From: Schizophyllum amplum | Lineage: Eukaryota > Basidiomycota > Agaricomycetes > Agaricales > Schizophyllaceae | DNA: 64,000 nt | Assembly (NCBI GenBank): GCA_007026445.1 | Contig: VDMD01000114.1 | Location: forward strand, 1 to 64,000 | Reading direction: 5' to 3' | Shown: in pieces, positions 12,418-25,375 of the stretch | Layout: every line of letters starts with the position of its first letter | Position numbering within the stretch: position 1 is the stretch's first letter | Made by a program: the position numbers and the translations under genes | The notes under the pieces: generated by a model | The model's database searches: none | What the model was told of the DNA's origin: nothing | The model's input: only the letters and a program-made list of their open reading frames with translations

Positions 12418-15400
12418 ATGGGCAAAAACAAGGTTAGATCACCAATCTCCTCGTCTAATGCTGGAGATACTCAGCAAGCTCTGCTCCCCAGAAGTTTCAG
12501 AAGAATAACAAGCGCAACAATGAGCGTACGGAGCGAACGGATTCTTGGGACATCAACGGTGGCTCGCCGCTGGACATGAACAACCAGAACATGTTCAAGT
12601 ACTACAAGGCGCAGAACCTTTTCGGAGAGGATCTTGACGCCGAATGGGATAGTCTCATTGAAGCGTTCCGAAAACCGTTGCCCACTACGTTCCGGGTGAC
12701 AGGGAATCGGTCGTGCGTGCTCTTCACCTGTGTATCCAAGTCTATTAACGCATGTTCCCTCCGTCATGTCACAGAACAGCGCTTACTTTGAACAATACTA
12801 TTGTTGAGAATTATGTTCCGCACCTTCAGAACGTCGTTTTCGAAGACAAGGAGATTCCACCGCCGGAGCAGATTCCATGGTACGAGCTTTACTGATCCCT
12901 TGCGAGCCATTCCCCACTGATTCATGATCTTCCACAGGTTCCCTGAGGGTTTGGCCTGGCAAGTCAACGTACCCAAGAAGGTCTTGCGCAAACAAGAGGA
13001 GTTCCGCAAGTTCCACGCCTTCCTGGTCGGCGAGACGGAAGTTGTACGATGTTCTGCCTCTGCTTTCGGGGTCTAGCCTCACGCAATGCAGGGCAACATC
13101 TCCCGGCAAGAAGCAGTTTCTATGCTTCCCCCGCTGTTCCTAGACGTGAAGCCGTGGCATCGAGTGCGTCCCAGCCCCCAGATCTCATGCGCGTACTCAC
13201 TGTTTAACTGCAGGTGATAGACCTGTGTGCAGCACCAGGCTCAAAGGTACGCCTTTTGCACTACGAAGATACCAAGCTTATCATCACTTCAGACCGCCCA
13301 ACTGCTAGAAATGCTCCACTCTGCTCCCGATCCGACCGCTGAGGACGACTTGCTTCCCCTGCCGTCAGGCTTGTTACTCGCCAACGACTCCGACGCCAAA
13401 CGTACGCACCTGCTCATCCACCAGAGCGCCCGCCTCCCTAGCCCAGCCCTCATGGTTACGAACCTCGACGCGAGCCGGTACCCCGGCATCCGCGTGCCCG
13501 CCTGGACGCTTTTGAAGGGCGAACAAGAAGGGCAGAAGGATGAACGCCTCCGCATGCTCACATTTGACCGGATCCTCGGTGATGTGCCCTGCAGTGGAGA
13601 CGGGACGCTTCGTAAGAACTTGGGCATCTGGAAGACATGGACGGTTGCGGATGGGAACGGGTTGCACAGGTACGTGCTGCTTCGGTCGAGAATGGGACAA
13701 AGGCTTACGACCATCCGCAGCCTCCAGCTGCGCATACTCGCTCGCGCTATGCAGATGCTCTCCCCCGAGTCCGGCTCTCGCATCGTTTATTCGACATGCT
13801 CGCTCAATCCGATGGAGAACGAGGCCGTCATCGCGGAGGCGTTGGCCGCTAATCGAGGTGTGTATATCCACTACATAGTATATTATCCGCCACTCACCTC
13901 GTTAGACTTTGAGCTCGTGGATGCCTCCAGTCACCTACCCGCTCTCAAACGCAGGCCTGGCCTCACTACCTGGATATGCGGGGAGAATATCCCTACGGGT
14001 CAGGGGAAAGGTGTGAGGGAGCTCAGGCTCTTCAAGACTTGGGAAGAGTACAAGGCCCATGTCGGACCCGGGCAAAACGACCCCGCTGCCGAATCCCTGG
14101 CGCCGGCTGGTGAAGCCCCAGCACCCGTTATCGGGCTTGCTACGACCGAGGGTGCATCAGACACTCCTTTGGCTGAGTCCGAGACGCCGAGCATCACCGC
14201 TGTGAAGCCCCCACGATTCAAGCAAACCCTCACACCCGGCCATTTCCCACCTACCGAGAACTTTCACCTCGAGCGCTGCATGCGGATCTACCCACACCTC
14301 CAGGACACTGGCGGCTTCTTTGTCGCCGTGCTCGAGCGGAAAGCCGGGGCGGCTGCCGGCATACCGGAGACAGACTTTGACATGGAGGATATGGCAGAAG
14401 ATGCAGTCGAAGAAGCTCAGGCCGGGGATCAATCGACGCTTATATCTACGGCACAGGCAAGCGAGATGACAGGTGCGAAGCGCCCGGCATCAACAGAGCC
14501 AGATGACGAGGCGAAGGGTGCTAAACGTCTGAAAGTCGATGATGCCGCCCCTGCTACAACCACTGACAGTAAACCCGCGTCCTCCACCGCACGCCCATTG
14601 AAGAAGCAGAAAACGCTCAAGGACGACCCGACGTACAAGGAGAGTCCGTACACCTTCCTCCGCGAGGATGATCCGACGCTTTCTGCCTGCTTGTTCGTAT
14701 CAAGTCGATTATTGCTACGACAACACCCCTACTAACCGTATCATTGCAGGGCAAATCTCAAGCTTCTTCCTACCTTCCCGCGGGGCAACGTGCTCATCCG
14801 CGCCCCACTTCCGCCACCCGACCTGGAGGCATCAGACAAGCCCACTATCCGGACTATGTACCTTGCCAATGACCTCGCGCGCGAGGTTATTCTGCACAAC
14901 GATCACCGTCGTTTGCGTTTGATGAATGGTGGCACAAAGGTCTTCGAGCGGCAAGGCGGAAACTATGTCTCCAAGGACGGTACGCATCATGTCCACACCC
15001 TTCTTGGCTGCTTTTATCATGGTCTGATCACTTACGCGCCTCTTCAGATATTCAGTTCCGCATCCTCGGCGAGGGTCTTCCTGTCGTAATCTCCTACGTT
15101 GACCCTACGATAATCATGCAGGGCAACTTGGCCGTACTGAAGTCGCTACTGCTGTCATATTTCCCCCGGTGCGATCAGTTCCAGGACGCGTTCAGGAAAT
15201 CAATCGAGTCACGAAGTAAGTCGTGCACTTATATATATTGTACACCTGATCTTACGTCTTCAAGCTACCGGCAGCCATGTCATGCGGATACCGCCTGAAG
15301 AGTGGGAAGGAATCAAGTACGTTGTGTCTGTGATTACCTATCTAATTCGCGGTCTGACACGATGTGATAGCCTAACTCATGAGCTCATACTGCCCCTCTG

Positions 15401-15661
15401 GAAATCAGAGGTGTCCGTGTCGCTTATGGTCGACAAAAAGGCCAAGTCGTGCGTAGTGGCTCGCTTCCCGCTTCTCGCTGAATGTGACTGACCTATCAAT
15501 GCAGGGCGATGAGCCTTCGCTTGTTCCTCGCGGACATCACACCAGCGAAGAAGGATCCAAAGGCGAAGCAAGATGCCGCGCAGAGCACGGACAAGTCTCA
15601 AGTCCAGGAGGAAGACTCTTCCATGCTTGTGGCAGAACCTGAGCAAGGCGCAGCTCAATAA
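12418..15661 (+). CDS. NCL1: tRNA (cytosine-5-)-methyltransferase, Trm4/Ncl1 (NSUN2-like)
   Basis: SAM-dependent RNA m5C methyltransferase of the NOL1/NOP2/Sun family. The start exon is only MGKNK (12418-12432), spliced to KFQKNNKRNNE. Then follow MFKYYKAQNLF, the SAM-binding motif VIDLCAAPGSKT (near 13210-13300, split by an intron), DVPCSGDGTLRKN with the release cysteine (near 13580) and IVYSTCSLNPMENEA with the catalytic cysteine (near 13790). The acidic/Ala-rich insert at 14060-14620 is low complexity. The C-terminal part (ILGEGLPVV, HELILPLWK) matches the Trm4 group rather than Nop2. TAA at 15659-15661. Yeast Trm4 methylates several tRNA positions, and the same role is inferred here. It converges on the La-motif gene with 607 bp between stops. 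Confidence 0.93.
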
Positions 15662-16268
15662 AATGGTGGGCCTCGTGCGACTTGCTCCCTACTGCATGTT
15701 GCGTTCGTGCAGATCTAGACCTCAAAGTTTTCAGTACTTCAGTCACCATGTAAATGCGCGCACCCGCTCCTGCGGGCCCCATACAATCACTTATTAACCG
15801 CTATTCGGATATACTTGTACGGTACGAGATATGTGTGTAGACCTGTTGTACGAACCCGAATGCGGACGACAAAGACTCTGTGTATGTGTAGTATGATGCA
15901 GCAGAGAAAAAAGGAGAAAAGCATCAACATGAAAGTTGAACAAAAAGTACTTTTGATCAGCACGAGCACTAGGTAAGGAAGAAAGGGATGAAAGGTCAGC
16001 TATAAAGAAGTACAGGAAAGCAGAGGAGATACATGGTCGATCGTCGTCAGGAGGTGATTGTGATAGGCAAGTAATGGGGTTGTAGCTGTGGTCGTGGAAA
16101 GGACATGCGGAGCACAAAGTCGCCCGAAGGACGTTGCTCGAGTAAAAAGGTTCAAGAAAGTGGGTTACTTGTATCGCAGTCGTGAAGCATAACGGGTGTG
16201 ACAGTGTATAGGTGCACAGTGGCGTGGTGCGCGTTACAGAATAGAATAAGCGGAGGACGGGGTGTGCA
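15662..16268. other. Convergent intergenic region (3' UTRs)
   Basis: Lies between two convergent stop codons. A/T content is higher than in coding DNA, and no gene or strong structure is seen. Confidence 0.5.
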
Positions 16269-19200
16269 TTACGCTGGCGTGAAGCTCGATTCGTTCCCAA
16301 GAACGAACACGACGTCCTCTTCTTCCTCCTCTTCGTGCTCCTCCGGTGACGGCTGCGGCTGAGGAGCCTTCTGCTCCTCGGTCGATGGCTCGGTCGGATG
16401 CTCAGCGACGCCACCGTCTTGCGGCGGGGACGATGACTGCAATGAAGACGTTTGTGGCGTCTCGATCACCTGCGGCTGCGCCGGCAAGACATACTGCTGC
16501 CAGGCCAGCGGGCGCACCCATTCTCCCTGCACGTAGACAATACGAGACAGCGCCAACACGTCCCTCACGAGCGCGATATCCGTCGTCAGTTGACGGACGC
16601 GCTTAAAGGACGCCAACAGCTGAATAGGTATCCACCCTTCTGGAGTCATCTGCAATTCGATTAGTAAAAATGGCGTAGCAAGCAAAAGACAAACTCACCC
16701 GCTGCCGCAGGAAGAAGTCCGTCGCCAGATTCTGCGGGCTAACGTAGTACTCCAGCTGCCCCAGGAGCCACCACCGCGTCGGGTCCAGAGGGAACGACAC
16801 CAGCGTGATGGGGGAGGGGAACGGTATCCCGCCCTGCGCCACCGGCGGCACCGCATGCGCTGGAGGCGGCGGTGGCGGAAGCGGCACGGGAGGGAGAGGG
16901 GGTGCGAATGCGTCAAAGCCCGGCACATATGGCGGGTACATCCCGCTCGGCGACTCCCCCATCATCAATGGCTGGAATGGCGGCACCGGCGAGAGGTTAT
17001 ACGGCGACGGCGGCTGCCGCGGCACCACGGGGCCTCCTCCTCTCTCGTAGCGCGCACCCCGGAACCCGCGCCCCCCGCGCCCGCGCCCACGATACGGGCG
17101 GTCGACGAACCCGCCCCCACGCCGGCCACGCGGCGCGAACTCTGGACTGCTAAAGTCTCTCTCCCGCCGGTCCACCTGCATCCGCTCGACCTCATACAAC
17201 CGCTCCTGCTCACGCCGCTTCAGGCCCTCGCGTGTAGCGATGACAGCGTGTCCGGTGCCGCTGTGGTGGCCAAACCCATACCCAAAGTCCTTGACTTCCA
17301 AATCCGTGTCAGCGCTGCCGCTCGTCGGCACTCGCTGTCCGTGTTGCGCATTGCCCTCCTGATCCAGCGGTTGTTCGCTGGAGACATCGCGCGGCATCGC
17401 ACCTGCGCTGTCATCCACGGCGGCTGCGGTACCATTCGCAGCGACTGCCTGGCGCGTTTCCCCCGAAGCCGACTCCGCCGTGGATCCAAAATGCCACTTT
17501 GGAGCATCCGCCGCAGGCTCCTGACCAGTCAGGTCAATGATTTCCCGATCCCCCGCAACCGGCACATTCTCCTTCTCGCTTCCATTCAGCGCCTCCCCTC
17601 GCTTGACACCAATAGTGAATTGCGTGAACGCTTTGTCCATCCCAGTCAAAGACGGCGACGGCACGCGCGCACCACCCGTCTGCTGGGGGCTCAACGGCCC
17701 GTTCAGCTGCGTCCCGTCAGGACCGATACTGCCAAAGGCAACGACAGGTTTCCTGTCATTGTCCGCGATGCTGCGATAGCCAGCCACCGCAGCAGATTCC
17801 TGTGGCGCAGGAGGTTTTCCCGACGCAGCTGCAGGTGCCTGCAATCCTGCCTCGACCCCCGGCGTATGGGACACAAGGATCTGGTTCTCGATGGATGCAT
17901 GTGGTGCGTGCGCAGATGGGGGCGCCCCGTGGGCGGGCGGTGGTGCCACATGCGCTGACGGCGGCGCCCCGTACGGATATGGCGCGAAGGGTGCATTCGC
18001 CAGAGGCTGTCCGTTGATGAATGGCGGCGGTGGTGGATATGGGGGCATCCCATTCGGTGGTAACGCATGTGGAGGGAGCGAGAACGCCGGCGACATCCCG
18101 TGCGTCGAGTAGGAAGGAGAATGGTTATGCGATGGGTAGCCCATGGGCGGCGGTGGATAAGGACTCGGCGCGTGCGACGAGTAGGGGGACTCGTGCGATG
18201 GCGGCACACTCGAAGGGTAGAACGGGTGGGCATTAAGAGATAGGTGATAGCCGTGCCCTTCATACGCGGGCACTCGAGGCGATGTCTCCGCGGACGAACG
18301 CACGGACCCGAATGCAAAATTCGGGTTCAGCGTACCGTTCGTGCTCGGCGCGCCGTTGACTTTGTTGGACCCCTCTCCATCCGGTAAAGCCGTGCCGCCC
18401 ACAAAGGGGCTGTTGTGCACACTGCCAACTCGGCTTTGATTTCGGGAGTGGATCACTGAATGGGTCCTGCTATGAGGGACCGAGGACATACGCGACCCAG
18501 GCGCCGATGGTGCTCTGGAGTACATGGAAGAGGGTCCAGCGGCGTGTGGAGATGCTCGGATGGTACTTCGAGCTTGAGGAGTGCGTCCTTGACGCCTTTG
18601 GTTCGCATCTGCAGCTGCTTGCAGCTCTTCTGCCGGGATCGGTATCCACTTTGTTTTCTCGCCTGGTAGTGCGATCAGCGTTCCCGCTCGAAACCCGGTG
18701 ATGATTGAATGGACATGTAATTTGCGCAGAACCACGGCCAAAATAAGTGTCAACGTACCCTTTCTGGTCGAACTACTAGCTCGAGGCGCCTCCTCGTCCC
18801 GCGACGCTCCGCTCGTCGACGACCTTGCGTGGCCGCCCCCAGTTGCGCTGGTCGAGGCCGAGGGAAGAGTCGTCCCGATCTCCGGCCAGCTCTCTTTATC
18901 CTCGACTGTAGGCAGCGGCGCCACTGATCGACTCCATTGGTTCGTCCAGTGATTCGGCCTGTGCTTCACAACGAACGGATCGTCGTCTTCGTTTTGCGTG
19001 CTCGGTGCAGCGGGGGAAGAGGTCGAGGGGGAAGCCCGTTCGGAAAGGCGCTCCCTACGTAGCGCCCAGACGTTCACGCTGGGTGATCTTTGCGGCGACA
19101 CTGCCGACGCGCCACGCGAGACGGGAGAATTTTGCGCGTCCCCGTTCAGCGCCTTCGGCTGCGACGCGGGCGACGAGGGTCGGGTTGTGGCGACGACGGA

Positions 19201-19452
19201 GGATGCGGGGGTGTACGCATCAGTCGCGGACGACACGGAGGCGGAGGATTTGGAGGAGGACAGGAGTGTGCTGCCTGCGCTGGACGTCGAGATGGTGCTC
19301 GCGCCGGACGATCGGTTGTTCGCTGCTGCGGTGCCGGCCGGGGGAGGGCCAGATGCTGGTGCGGTGGTGGGGGACTTGCTGGCGCTCTGGGCCTGCTTCG
19401 CGCGCTGGGCGTACGTGAGCTTCACTGCGCTTGCCGAGGGGGATTCCGCCAT
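16269..19452 (-). CDS. La-motif RNA-binding protein (LARP / Sro9-Slf1-like)
   Basis: A long disordered protein with a C-terminal La motif. It starts MAESPSASAVKLTYAQ, upstream in-frame sequence being unlike protein. The body is Ser/Pro/Ala/Gly/His-rich, with PYPPPPMGYP-like and RGRGRGGRGFRG segments (RGG-type RNA contacts, near 17050-17100). The La motif runs RWWLLGQLEYYVSPQNL and DFFLRQR, then across a 49-nt intron (16650-16698) MTPEGWIPIQLLASFKRV and WVRPLAWQQYVLP. A 96-nt intron at 18663-18758 is a multiple of three and stop-free, so unspliced RNA would add 32 residues. The C-terminus is acidic (EEHEEEEEEDVVF). Yeast Sro9/Slf1 have the same C-terminal La motif and bind mRNA on ribosomes. 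TAA at 16269-16271. Confidence 0.88.
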
Positions 19453-21088
19453 GGTGGGGGAATGCGTTATGGGGCAGATGGGCTCTGATCTGCCCGGATG
19501 AAAAAGCAATGCCAGAGGGTGCGGCTGTATACGCGAGGAAGTCAGCGATGCAGAGGGGGCTTTCAACAGGAACAGCGGCAGCAACACGGGCGCTCGATGT
19601 AAGTATAAGGTCAAGAGTGGTCGGCCGTCTTCGCTGCTGCAGTGAATCTGATGGTGATGGTCAACAACGCATAACATTTGCTATATATGTGGCGTTCTGC
19701 GCCTCAACTCACCCGATTCACACCACCGTCCCGAGAGCGAGCTGTGCTTACTATCGAGTCCTCAACTGGCTTACTCTCCCTTATTGTTGCTCGATGCTCT
19801 GATCGCCTCAATAGCGCCCCTTATGCACGTTTCGGATGTGCTGTCATGATGCTGCATTCGCGGCATCGTCGGATCGCATCGTGTGCAGCTGCCCTCATTC
19901 CGAAAACTGCAGCGCTTCGCCTGTGTCTCTCCGAGATCGTGATCGTCATATTCTCTGCAGAATTGCCAGTCATTGATGCTCCTTTGCAGCCTCAACTGGG
20001 TGCGATGTTGCCTGTCAGTCGAGGACACGCTCAGAGCGTAGGTCGCCGATTGCGGCCTGGCGACGGCACTGCAGCATTCATATGTCTCGCGAGGCGGTTT
20101 ACACTGGTGCGTTATAGATCTACATCTTAAAGTTCGTAATTGTCCGCTCCCCAATCAGGTCATCTCACCTCGAGCACAAGCTCCATACTACACTACTATT
20201 GAATGACACCGACTACTGCATTGACGTTGTATTTCTGGGCTCCTCCATGTCCTGCCCCTCCATCTCACTCCGGCTATCAACATGCCTTAACCCCCATCGC
20301 ATCAGTGTCCTACGGTCCTATTTGACTGCCGCAACTCGCCCGCACATACCTTTAGCTTCGTCCACCAAATGGGTTGCAAGCTGGACTGCAACTGTCGTTT
20401 CCTACCCCATCCTTCGGCATCCTTGCAGTCTTCCTGTTCTTAGTACTCTCAACGGTGTTCTCGGTTGCTGCACATGACAAGACGCGCCATACGCTCATCG
20501 CGTCGTCTTTGCTTGTTCGCGCTTTCTATCACGTGATGGTTCAACTTCGTCACACTCCTGTCGAACCGTCGAGCTCCGGCTTTGCACTGCGTTTACTACC
20601 TTCATGGTCTCACCATCCGCCTCTTTGCAGCCTTCAGCGAACGCCTACTTGACGTTGGTCTTGGTAGCGACGCGATGTACACGACTCAGTCAGCGCATGA
20701 ACACTTCCATACTATGCTCGCCCATATGCCTCCTCTGCCTTCATGATACCAATGCAATACCATAAAGATTTTCTGTAAGCAGACATCATTCCAGGACAAG
20801 TGGAGGCTGGAAGTCTACATAAGAACTTGCGGTGTACACCACTTTGAGAGAACAATGACTATCAAATCTCCCACGCTTGACGTACGTCATCGTCAGGAAC
20901 TGGCCCAGGCGCTGTGCATCACACCGAGTCACCGTCAGCACGCGCTTGCACCTTGCCCTCGACCATCATCAACGCCCTTGCTACCGACGTCTTAGCTCCC
21001 CTGACACCAACTCGCACTCTCGACGCCAGCCCCCTCTTCATCTGAATACCCAACCCATACACCAACCCCACCGTTACCAACCTTCACA
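19453..21088. other. Divergent intergenic region between La-motif and Pmp3 genes
   Basis: About 1.6 kb without a recognisable gene. Short open frames (such as 20374-20652) contain a hydrophobic stretch but no family signature or plausible exon chain. The last 200 bases before Pmp3 are C/T/A-rich, promoter-like. Confidence 0.45.
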
Positions 21089-22074
21089 ATGGTCAAGTCC
21101 TCCGACGTTCTCCTTATCATCGTGCGTGTCTCTGCTTTGCTTCAGATCTCACGACTACGTTTCCTCCGTGATATCCTCCCCTTGATGAACCCCTTCACTT
21201 CACTAACATCTCTTTCGCGGTGGCCCCCCTTACCCTCACCGTTCACACAACAACTCTCACTCAATGACTCCTCTCACCCCTCACCCTCTCTCTGAATGAC
21301 GCTTACCCCTCCGCAGGTCGCCATCCTCTTTCCGCCCGCCGCTGCGGCGTTCATCACGGGCTGCAGCTGCGACCTGCTCATCAACATCTGCCTAACACTG
21401 TGCGTCCCTTCTCGCTGTCTCGCGTCGCTGGCCTCGCGTCGCTGGCACAGCGCGCCGCGGATACCCATCCCGCTGTGGTCATCCTGCAACTTCCATTATC
21501 GCATTCTCTGCACTTTCGTTTTCTCGGCGTGAACCAACCCCATTCCATTCCGCGGCTGGCATGCCTCTCGTCACTTCCCCTTCACTAACCCAACCAACCC
21601 TTCAAACAATCGTCGTTCTCCAACCATTTGCTCAGTCCCTATGTAACTTCCCACTAACCTCACCTCACAGCCTCGGCTACATCCCAGGCCACATTCACGC
21701 CTTCTGGCTCATCTACAAGAAGATGCGCGCCGAGGAGCGCTACGGCAACGGTGGCTATCAATGTACGTCTTCGTTCGTTCTTTCCGATGATCACCCTGCT
21801 GACGGATTTCTCTCTTTACCTCATACATCTCTCCTTTCTGACTTGCCTTTCTTTGACTCCCTTGAACTCTATCCTTCCTTGCTCTTCATCTGCCATGTCT
21901 CATTCCTTTCCTTGCCGTAATCTCCACACCTTGACTTTCACGCCCTGCCTCGCCACTTCTCCATTTGCTGTGACTTTAGATGTTGGCAACGGCGCCTACG
22001 AGCCCATATACACGGCGCCCGGCGCTATCCAGCCCGGCCAGCAGGCTCCGTACTACGGCGCAACAAGCCAGTAA
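21089..22074 (+). CDS. PMP3: Pmp3/UPF0057 plasma-membrane proteolipid
   Basis: Small two-helix membrane proteolipid. Four exons: MVKSSDVLLII (21089-), then VAILFPPAAAAFITGCSCD and LLINICLTL, LGYIPGHIHAFWLIYKKM, and a C-terminal exon YVGNGAYEPIYTAPGAIQPG. Both hydrophobic helices and the GYIPGxxHAFW signature of the family are complete. The tail is longer than in yeast Pmp3 and Gly/Pro/Tyr/Gln-rich. Pmp3 proteins affect membrane potential and salt tolerance. Introns of about 190-320 nt are long for this window. TAA at 22072-22074. Confidence 0.95.
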
Positions 22075-22459
22075 AGCGATGGTACCTCTACATACTGGCG
22101 ATAGGTAGCCTGCGCATGCAAGCAACAGGCAGGCCAGAACAGAGGTGACGAAGAGAATATCGGACGAAATATACGGTACTTTGGATCTATTTACACCGGA
22201 ATCTCTTCTTGTACCTTTCGACATAACGAACGCTTTTACGATTCACCCCATGTTGTCCTGCAATACGGATGGAGGGTGCTTTTCCGAGTACCGTATCATC
22301 ACTACTATATAACGGCCATTCACGGTCCAGGTGTGCATGTGAGGCCGTCGGAGACATGGTACGGAGCGGTCAAGACTGTCATGGCCAGGACAACCTACAA
22401 GAGAACTACCAAGATATAATAACCGGCGTGGCGAGGGTCAACTGCAACGTACAGACAAC
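22075..22459. other. Intergenic: Pmp3 3' flank
   Basis: No gene seen in this 385-bp stretch. It ends at the left target duplication of the element at 22460. Confidence 0.5.
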
Positions 22460-22993
22460 CACGAGGTAGCAGATCTCTGGATCTTGAATCCTGACGTCTC
22501 GCGTGCCAGAGGTGGCTGTACCCCCCTCCCCCCCCGTTTGGGGATGTTCACGTCATTGGTCTGCTGACGCTGTCACGGTGTTGGCTTGTGCTCAGCCGCT
22601 CAGCCCTCAGGCTGGCTTCGCGTTGCGTTGCGTCTTCGTCTACAGCTATCACAACCGCGTTCACGCGCACATTCCGACTATCTTCACCTACTCTCATCAT
22701 ACTCTCCACTGAGTAGCACGCTATAGCGCTCGGCTACAGCAGTCGTCGAACTTGACACCGCTCAAAATTATAACACCCTCTGCAATGATTTCAGCGAGAC
22801 GTCTCGGACGGTTCCAACGTCCCAACTCCTCCCAACCTCTCCCAACCTGCTCCCAACCAACTCGCTCGGCGGCAGCGCTCGGGGCGCATACCGAATATGG
22901 AAGGTAACGTGGTGATGGTCCATCTCTGGTCTGGACCTTGGAGCGCGCACGCGAGACGTCAGAATTCAAGATCCAGAGATCTGCTACCTCTTG
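22460..22993. mobile_element. Non-autonomous hAT-like element, family B (534 bp)
   Basis: Terminal inverted repeats of about 47 bp: the left end reads CACGAGGTAGCAGATCTCTG, and the right end in reverse complement reads CAAGAGGTAGCAGATCTCTG, continuing through GATCTTGAAT and TGACGTCTCGCGTGC. It is flanked by a perfect 8-bp direct duplication CAGACAAC (22452-22459 and 22994-23001). There is no coding capacity inside. The TIR differs from family A, so a different transposase is expected. Confidence 0.85.
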
Positions 22994-23001
22994 CAGACAA
23001 C

Positions 23002-23348
23002 GTTAACGTTGTCTAACGTTGTAAGTAGGTCCACTTTTGATTCCGGCCACGGGCCGATTCATCCATGTGATGAGATGCGGGGTCAGCCATTCGTTGGGGA
23101 ACCGGGAGCTATGTGGGTCCGACGTCCGTCCTCTTTGACCGGCGCGCGCGCGAATGATACGATGCTGGCTATTTTCGAATTACAGATAGCCCGCTAAGAT
23201 GACAGGCACTTGCCAGACAGCTCGTCTCCTCCGTCCACCATCTCGGGATCTCTCTCGCGCAGCTGCTCCTTGAGAAAAGTCGAAGCAGAGGCGATAACGT
23301 AGAGGACCTGAACACGCGACGGACTACGAGCCACATAGCAAGTGTAGG
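23002..23348. other. Intergenic: promoter of MFS transporter
   Basis: No coding feature seen. It contains a direct GTTGTCTAACGTT-like repeat at its left end beside the transposon target site. Confidence 0.4.
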
Positions 23349-25234
23349 ATGGACCACGAGAAGCGTACGATGGACTACGAGAAACAGCAGACGCACGAGT
23401 CCAGCTCGGAGGTGGTTGACGAGGTCGTTGTGAGTTATCCTGATTTTTTTAGGGTAGACAGCGCTGAAAGTAAAAACAACAGGGAGACGAGGAAACGTCC
23501 CAGTTCAACACACCAGCAGACAGAAGATTATTGCTGAAGACGGATATCCGGATAGTCCCCTTGTCTGCGTTCATCTACCTCTTGTGTAACCTGGACCGAT
23601 CGAACATTGGTGCGTGGTGCGCTTCCCAGGTCGCAGATCGACTGGACTAACATATATTCACTCAGGCAATGCTAAGATCATGAACAAGGAGGCCGGCCAT
23701 GACCTGATGACTGAACTTCCTCTCACGAGCTACGAATACACGTCAGTACGCGTGCTCACACCTTATTTTTGCATGACTGACAGACTTATAGCATATCTTT
23801 AATGATCTTCTTTCTGGCCTACGGGCTATTTGAGGTCCCTTCCAACGTATTGCTGAAGAAGCTGCGGCCGTCGGTGTGTCTTGGTGCTCACATGTTGGCG
23901 TCGTACTTACTGCAGATGCAGAGATGGATCGCCTTCCTCATGTTTTCCTGGGGTGTTATCACAACCGGCCTCGGCGGTGTGCATAGCTACGCCTCCCTCG
24001 TCGTTGTCCGCACATTACTGGGTATCTTCGAAGCAGGTGTGTCGATCAACCGCTCACCATGTCCATCATTATTTACTCCCCAACGCAGGCCTTTTCCCTG
24101 GCCTAGTTTACTACCTCACCTTTTGGTACCGCCCGGAGGAGCGCTCCCTGCGCGTCGCACTTATCCTTGCTTCCGCCACACTTGCTGGTGCATTTGGCGG
24201 CGCCATCGCGTACGGCGTCTCGCACATGGACTACGTACACGGCCTCTCGGCCTGGCGCTGGCTCTTCATCCTTGAGGGCATACCTTCAGCGGGCCTTGCG
24301 CTGCCCATTTTGTTCCTCTTACCGGATTACCCGGAGACAGCAAAATGGCTCAGCGAAGAAGAGCGCGAGCTGGTGGCGACGCGCTTACGCGCAAGTGGCT
24401 CCAAGGCAAGCAGCAAGGGCTTGACGTGGGAAGACGCGAAGGAGACGGTCTTCAACTTGAGGCTTTGGACGCACTACATCGTGAGCAGCAGTGCTACTCG
24501 CTCTGGGCCAGGCGGCGATGCTAACACACTTCCCTCGCCAGGCGTACTTTGGGATATCGGCACCATTTGCGAGCATGTCGCTCTTTGCGCCGACAATAGT
24601 GTCAGGCTTAGGGTACACGTCACTGAACGCGCAATTGTTCACCGTTCCGCCTTATGCGGTGGCATATGTTGTGCAAGTCGTAGTCGCCTACGGCGCGGAC
24701 AAGTTGAATCGGTATGCAAACTCGAGGCGCACTCTCCTGTAGTTTGACTGATCGGGTTTCTAGTCGAGGCCTTTTCGCTGCCGCGTTCGCTTTCATAGGT
24801 GCCATCGGATTCATTGTATCTGGTGCCCTGCCCGCCGACGACTACAAGGTGTGCTGTCTGCTCTCCGCCTCTTTTCTGCATCACTGAATTTGGGTGCTTA
24901 TTAGAGCCGATACGGTGCCCTCATCATCGCATGCAGCGGCGCCTTCGCGTGCATTCCGCCGCTCCTCGGCTGGCTCTCCTCGAATATGCACTCCACTTCC
25001 GCGACCGGCCTCGCCGTCGCGATGAACATCTCCTTCGGCGCGCCCGGTCAGATCGTCGGGGTGTGGATATACAAAGCCGACGAAGCGTTGCGAGGATACC
25101 CGACAGGACACTGGACAAACGCCGCACTACTCATCATGGTGACTGTCTTGTGTATCGGGCTGCATATCCTCTACTCGAGGAAAAATGCGGCAATTGTGGC
25201 GAGTGCGTCGGGAGCGAAGTTGTTCAAGTTGTAG
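23349..25234 (+). CDS. MFS transporter, anion:cation symporter (Dal5/Tna1-like) family
   Basis: Twelve-helix major facilitator. It starts MDHEKRTMDYEKQQ with a hydrophilic N-tail; after the first intron comes LLLKTDIRIVPLSAF. The ACS-family signature NLDRSNIGNAKIMNKE is at helix 1, with LRPSVWIAFLMFSWG, LVVVRTLLGIFEAGLFPG, WRWLFILEGIPS and the LLPDYPETAKWLSEEE loop typical of allantoate/nicotinate/vitamin-type permeases. The C-terminal half (AYFGISAPFASMSLF, GAPGQIVGVWIYK, YPTGHWTN) is complete. TAG at 25232-25234. At least seven short introns. The substrate cannot be read from sequence; the family moves carboxylates such as allantoate, nicotinate and pantothenate across the plasma membrane. 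The exact first splice junction is uncertain. Confidence 0.9.
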
Positions 25235-25375
25235 ATACATGTGTGATATAGGCGCAGCTTTTGAGACGAGGCGCAGTGGGTTATGTGATGTGGGCTAATG
25301 GATCTTGAACGTTCGGGCTTCGTTATGAGGCACCTACCGGTACACGCAAAGCGTTGTCTGCTCTAAAGAAGGAAC

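Noticed and set aside
20374..20652. Possible small membrane protein in the La-motif/Pmp3 interval
   Set aside because: One hydrophobic stretch only, no splice partners, no signature, poor start context.
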